Source: Candidatus Moranbacteria bacterium RIFCSPHIGHO2_02_FULL_40_12b (lineage in GTDB: Bacteria > Patescibacteriota > Minisyncoccia > Moranbacterales > 2-12-FULL-40-10). From it: DNA of 32,419 nt. Position numbers and translations under genes: made by a program. Within the stretch, counting starts at the first letter, position 1; every line of letters begins with the position of its first letter. The notes under the pieces were generated by a model. That model worked only from the letters and a program-made list of their open reading frames with translations, had not been told where the DNA came from and searched no databases. Location: assembly GCA_001784725.1 (NCBI GenBank), contig MFRX01000001.1, positions 16,701-49,119 on the forward strand. The letters are read 5' to 3'. This document shows positions 30,119-32,419 of this stretch, in pieces.

Positions 30119-30161
30119 AACTAGAATCATGAATTACGAAGTATGAATTATGCATGATTCT
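30119..30161. repeat. inverted repeat between tRNAs
   Basis: GAATCATG and CATGATTC flank AATTACGAAGTATGAATTATG, an A/T repeat in the style of the ATTCGTA array before ftsH. Confidence 0.5.
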
Positions 30162-30187
30162 TTATTTGTTTTTTATAATTTATATTT

Positions 30188-30259
30188 GGGACTGTAGCTC
30201 AGTGGTAGAGCGAGCGGCTCATAACCGCCTGGTCGTAGGTCCGATCCCTACCAGTCCCA
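30188..30259 (+). tRNA. tRNA with CAT anticodon (elongator Met or Ile2)
   Basis: Acceptor GGGACTG/CAGTCCC, anticodon stem AGCGG/CCGCC (near full) with loop CTCATAA, T-stem GTAGG/CCTAC. The first base pair is G-C, so it is not the initiator. It could be elongator tRNA-Met or the tRNA-Ile2 that TilS modifies; this cannot be decided by eye. Confidence 0.85.
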
Positions 30260-30269
30260 TATAGATTTA

Positions 30270-30340
30270 GCGGGCATAGTATAGTGGTAATACACGTCCT
30301 TGCCAAGGATGAGCCGGCAGTTCGATTCTGCTTGCCCGCT
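30270..30340 (+). tRNA. tRNA-Gly(GCC)
   Basis: Acceptor GCGGGCA/TGCCCGC, D-stem GTAT/ATAC, anticodon loop TTGCCAA, T-stem GGCAG/CTGCT. Confidence 0.93.
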
Positions 30341-30363
30341 CAAGAATTTTAGAATATTTTACC

Positions 30364-30391
30364 TTGACATAAATAAACTTGCCAGTATAAT
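30364..30391 (+). promoter_or_regulatory. consensus promoter of the metalloprotease gene
   Basis: TTGACA, 16-bp spacer, TATAAT. The leader is about 27 nt, without a Shine-Dalgarno. Confidence 0.8.
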
Positions 30392-30424
30392 ATAACTACA
30401 GAAAGATAATTTTTAATATATCAT

Positions 30425-31204
30425 ATGAAAAAAATAATTATTCTCCTTGCCATCTATATTTTTTTGGCAGTGGTATTTTTTAATCCAGTATCCGCAAATA
30501 ATTCGGAAAATGATAATATGGAAGTTATTCCAGAAAAAGACGGGGTTTATGATGTTCCGGGACACCCCAATCTAAAAGTTAGGGTTTTTATCCATAAGGC
30601 AAGACCGCCAAGAATAATTGAACCTTCTTTAATTTGCGATTTGTCTGATCCGGATTCTTCTTCCGTTGTCGGCGCAACCGGCTGGCGATTGCCCGCGGTC
30701 TGGACCTATAATTTGAATCCTGGTAGCGTTCCTTCTTCGGTAGGGTCAGCCAATATAGCCAATATTTCTTCTTTATCCTTTGGGAATTGGCAATCCGCGA
30801 GTGGCAGCAAAGTAACCTTTATTACGGGTCCCAATACCACGATTTCAAGGAAAGGTCTGGACGGAAAAAATATTATTGCCTGGGGAAGAACTTCAGGATC
30901 CGCGCTGGGAGTGACGTATACCTGGTATAATCCCAGCACCGGTCTGGCCGTTGAAACGGATACCATAATGAACAAAAAATTTTCCTGGAGCTGGTCGGGA
31001 AACTTCGGGGGTTGCGCCGATGGCAATTCCTATGACGCGCAAAACATATTAACGCACGAACTGGGACACTGGATTGGCCTGGATGATGAATATGCCTCGG
31101 GGTTTGCCAATAACACTATGTACGGATACGGGTCAAAAGGAGAAATCAAGAAAGATACTTTGACCTCCGGCGATATTACGGGAGTTTCCGAAATTTATCC
31201 GTAA
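30425..31204 (+). CDS. secreted matrixin-like zinc metalloprotease
   Basis: A 259-residue protein. It has a signal peptide (KKIIILLAIYIFLAVVFFNP, cleaved near VSA). The mature part is beta-rich and ends in a catalytic region with HELGHWIGLDDE (from about 211), the HExxHxxGxxD/H zinc motif, and NTMYGYG as the Met-turn. This is the layout of metzincin M10/matrixin-type proteases, with Asp as the likely third zinc ligand. A propeptide is not obvious; only a short linker with one Cys-containing segment (SLICDLSDPD) precedes the domain. It is likely exported and may act on host or neighbour proteins. It has its own promoter and terminator. Confidence 0.88.
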   Translation: MKKIIILLAIYIFLAVVFFNPVSANNSENDNMEVIPEKDGVYDVPGHPNLKVRVFIHKARPPRIIEPSLICDLSDPDSSSVVGATGWRLPAVWTYNLNPGSVPSSVGSANIANISSLSFGNWQSASGSKVTFITGPNTTISRKGLDGKNIIAWGRTSGSALGVTYTWYNPSTGLAVETDTIMNKKFSWSWSGNFGGCADGNSYDAQNILTHELGHWIGLDDEYASGFANNTMYGYGSKGEIKKDTLTSGDITGVSEIYP

Positions 31205-31230
31205 TTTATAAAATAGCGAATACAATTTTA

Positions 31231-31260
31231 CTTAAAAATCCCTCTCAAGGGATTTTTAAG
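31231..31260 (+). terminator. terminator of the metalloprotease gene, made from a short repeat
   Basis: CTTAAAAATCCC pairs perfectly with GGGATTTTTAAG around TCTCAA, followed by TTTTTT. The arms are those of the AAAAATCCC repeat family. Confidence 0.8.
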
Positions 31261-31436
31261 TTTTTTGCCTTTATTAAGCCACCATTCGGTATAGCTTAAA
31301 ATTTTTTTGCTTTATTTAAGCCAAAATGAGTTATTCCTGCTTGACTTATCGGATAATTTTTGTTAAACTTATCAATTGGCTCAAAATGGGCCAATCCAGT
31401 TCTTAAAAAACTAGGATTAAACATTAACTGAAACGA
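31261..31436 (+). other. leader region of the 3D-domain protein gene
   Basis: A possible promoter (TTGACT, 17-bp spacer, TAAACT; 31341-31369) is followed by two small hairpins, ATTGGC..GCCAAT and CCAGTT..AACTAGG, before the ATG. No known riboswitch core is recognised. Confidence 0.35.
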
Positions 31437-31997
31437 ATGCGTAACATTAGTATTTTTGCCATTTTGCCGGCAATAGTAGCGCTTGCTTTTCCTCAAACAG
31501 CGCTGGCAAACGGAACAATAAATACTAATACAAAAATAGAATTTGAGATGTCAGAAAATGCGGTATTAACTAACGATGTAATAGCAAATGGTTTACTAAA
31601 AATTCCGTATAACTACGAGGGCTATGTTCCCATTGAACAAAAAGAAGACGCGGAACATTCCAAGATTTTGGCTAAATGGAAGGCAAAGCAAAAATCAGGA
31701 AACTTGCCTTCTGATAAATTCACAATTAACGCCAGCGCTTATACGGCAGCCGCCGACGAGTGCGGGAAATCTGACGGAATAACCGCCAGTGGAATCCGGG
31801 TAAAAGAGAAGCACACCCTGGCCTGCCCTCCCCAATATCCATTCGGAACAAAGGTTAAAATTGAAGGGCATGGAACATATACTTGTGAAGATCGCGGGGG
31901 AGCGATCAAGGGAAACCACTTTGACATCTATATGAAAACCAAAAAAGAGGCCTTCGCCTTCGGAAGAAGAAATCTTGAGGCGGAAGTAGTAAATTAA
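31437..31997 (+). CDS. secreted 3D-domain (RlpA/MltA-like barrel) protein
   Basis: A 186-residue protein. The signal peptide is MRNISIFAILPAIVALAFPQ, cleaved near ALA-N. The C-terminal ~85 residues form a 3D domain: FTINASAYTAAADECGKSDGITASG, then LACPPQYPFGTKVKIEG and the DRGGAIKGNHFDIYM motif with its conserved Asp residues. 3D domains are double-psi beta barrels found in MltA, Rpf2/YuiC-type and RlpA-type peptidoglycan lytic enzymes, so a cell-wall-remodelling role is likely. Two or three cysteines suggest a disulfide. It ends at a strong terminator. Confidence 0.85.
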   Translation: MRNISIFAILPAIVALAFPQTALANGTINTNTKIEFEMSENAVLTNDVIANGLLKIPYNYEGYVPIEQKEDAEHSKILAKWKAKQKSGNLPSDKFTINASAYTAAADECGKSDGITASGIRVKEKHTLACPPQYPFGTKVKIEGHGTYTCEDRGGAIKGNHFDIYMKTKKEAFAFGRRNLEAEVVN

Positions 31998-32020
31998 ATA
32001 AAAAGAGAATTTGAATAAAT

Positions 32021-32050
32021 AAAACATCCCGATGCAAGTCGGGATGTTTT
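32021..32050 (+). terminator. terminator of the 3D-domain gene
   Basis: AAAACATCCCGA pairs perfectly with TCGGGATGTTTT around TGCAAG. Confidence 0.85.
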
Positions 32051-32096
32051 CGTATCTTGATTATAATGTAGGGCTTTGGTATATTTTATAAAGTTA

Positions 32097-32169
32097 GGTC
32101 GTGTGGCGAAGTAGCTAACGCGGCGGTCTGCAAAACCGCTATTCGTGGGTGCAAATCTCACCGCGACCT
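32097..32169 (+). tRNA. tRNA-Cys(GCA)
   Basis: Acceptor GGTCGTG/CGCGACC, anticodon stem GCGGT/ACCGC with loop CTGCAAA, T-stem GTGGG/CTCAC. Confidence 0.92.
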
Positions 32170-32183
32170 CAAATAAATATCAA

Positions 32184-32268
32184 GCCCGGGTGGTGGAATC
32201 GGTAGACACAAGGGACTTAAAATCCCTCGGATGAATAATCCGTGCGAGTTCGAGTCTCGCCTCGGGCA
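32184..32268 (+). tRNA. tRNA-Leu(TAA)
   Basis: Class II tRNA: acceptor GCCCGGG/CTCGGGC, anticodon stem AGGGA/TCCCT with loop CTTAAAA, variable arm, T-stem GCGAG/CTCGC. Confidence 0.94.
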
Positions 32269-32293
32269 CTAGAGTTTGTTTTTTAATTTAATA

Positions 32294-32340
32294 GCCGGGT
32301 TCCCGGAAGAGGAAGTGTACTGAATTTAAAATCCGTCAGA
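32294..32340 (+). pseudogene. degenerate tRNA-Leu(TAA)-like fragment
   Basis: GCCGGGT, a GGAAGAGG stretch and ACTGAATTTAAAATCCGTC resemble the acceptor, D-arm and anticodon arm of a tRNA-Leu(TAA). There is no T-arm or 3' acceptor. Confidence 0.35.
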
Positions 32341-32354
32341 AAACTGGCGGATTT
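32329..32354. terminator. hairpin terminator at the window end
   Basis: AAATCCGTCAG pairs with CTGGCGGATTT around AAAA (one G-T), with T-runs on both sides. It can end the tRNA transcript and the minus-strand gene beyond. Confidence 0.7.
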
Positions 32355-32368
32355 GTTTTTTTAAAAAA

Positions 32369-32419
32369 TTAAAACAAACTTTCCTGCTTGTCGTCGGGCG
32401 GTTCGGCGCTTAAAAATTC
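32369..32419 (-). CDS. C-terminal end of a minus-strand gene, partial
   Basis: The minus-strand frame from the window edge reads EFLSAEPPDDKQESLF and stops with TAA just before a terminator hairpin. Sixteen residues are too few to name it. The open frame, the acidic tail ending in LF and the terminator position suggest a real gene end. Confidence 0.35.
   Translation of the reverse strand, partial: EFLSAEPPDDKQESLF

Noticed and set aside
1-32419. CRISPR array, prophage or insertion sequence
   Set aside because: No regularly spaced direct repeats, no transposase, integrase, capsid or Cas-like protein seen in any frame provided.

Overview
The window looks like a chromosomal segment of a Candidate Phyla Radiation (Patescibacteria) bacterium, most like Parcubacteria/Moranbacteria. 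This is inferred from the gene repertoire and style, not from a marker phylogeny: low GC, short intergenic spaces, TrmB-type regulators, lamin-tail-domain secreted proteins, many orphan small proteins, and many in-frame palindromic repeats. UGA is used as a stop (for example yebC), so the code is standard rather than the UGA=Gly code of Gracilibacteria/SR1.

Layout. 1-5787: end of a PH-domain protein, a large secreted LTD/PKD protein, an orphan minus-strand gene divergent from a TrmB-type regulator, yebC, and a membrane-anchored protein. 5788-6564: a gene-free stretch with DnaA-box-like sequences, a consensus promoter and about 440 nt of tandem perfect hairpins, a strong structured-RNA candidate. 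6565-9864: small orphan genes, a guanylate-kinase-like protein with an altered P-loop, and an HTH-ATPase-STAS-like fusion. 10057-14758: second TrmB-type regulator, tilS, ftsH and a polytopic membrane protein. 14785-15010: tRNA-Val and two broken tRNAs, one carrying a perfect palindrome between direct repeats. 15074-19370 (minus strand): a secreted two-gene operon, an orphan, and an O-antigen-ligase/Wzy-like gene invaded by several repeats including five parS-like palindromes. 19573-24950: a radical SAM protein, tRNA-Ala genes, a LuxI-like autoinducer synthase with a switch-like leader, a LAGLIDADG-like gene beside a broken tRNA, tRNA-Arg and cca. 25066-29773: orphans, a third TrmB-type regulator, a phospholipase-C-like protein, tRNA-Pro, tRNA-Leu, a RluA-type pseudouridine synthase and rplS. 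29823-32419: a tRNA cluster, a secreted metalloprotease, a 3D-domain protein, more tRNAs, and the tail of a minus-strand gene at the edge.

Functionally the core is translation: 13 intact tRNAs, tilS (anticodon lysidine), cca (3' CCA, needed because nearly all the tRNA genes lack CCA), rluA-type synthase and rplS, with ftsH for membrane protein quality control. Several genes have a -10 hexamer 6-9 bp before the start codon, so leaderless mRNAs look common. The orphan minus-strand genes instead have strong Shine-Dalgarno sequences.

Most worth follow-up: the 5986-6425 RNA candidate, the LuxI-like gene and its mutually exclusive leader hairpins, the parS-like and other palindromes inserted in frame in tilS, cca, the rluA-type gene and the wzy-like gene, and the large number of broken tRNA genes.
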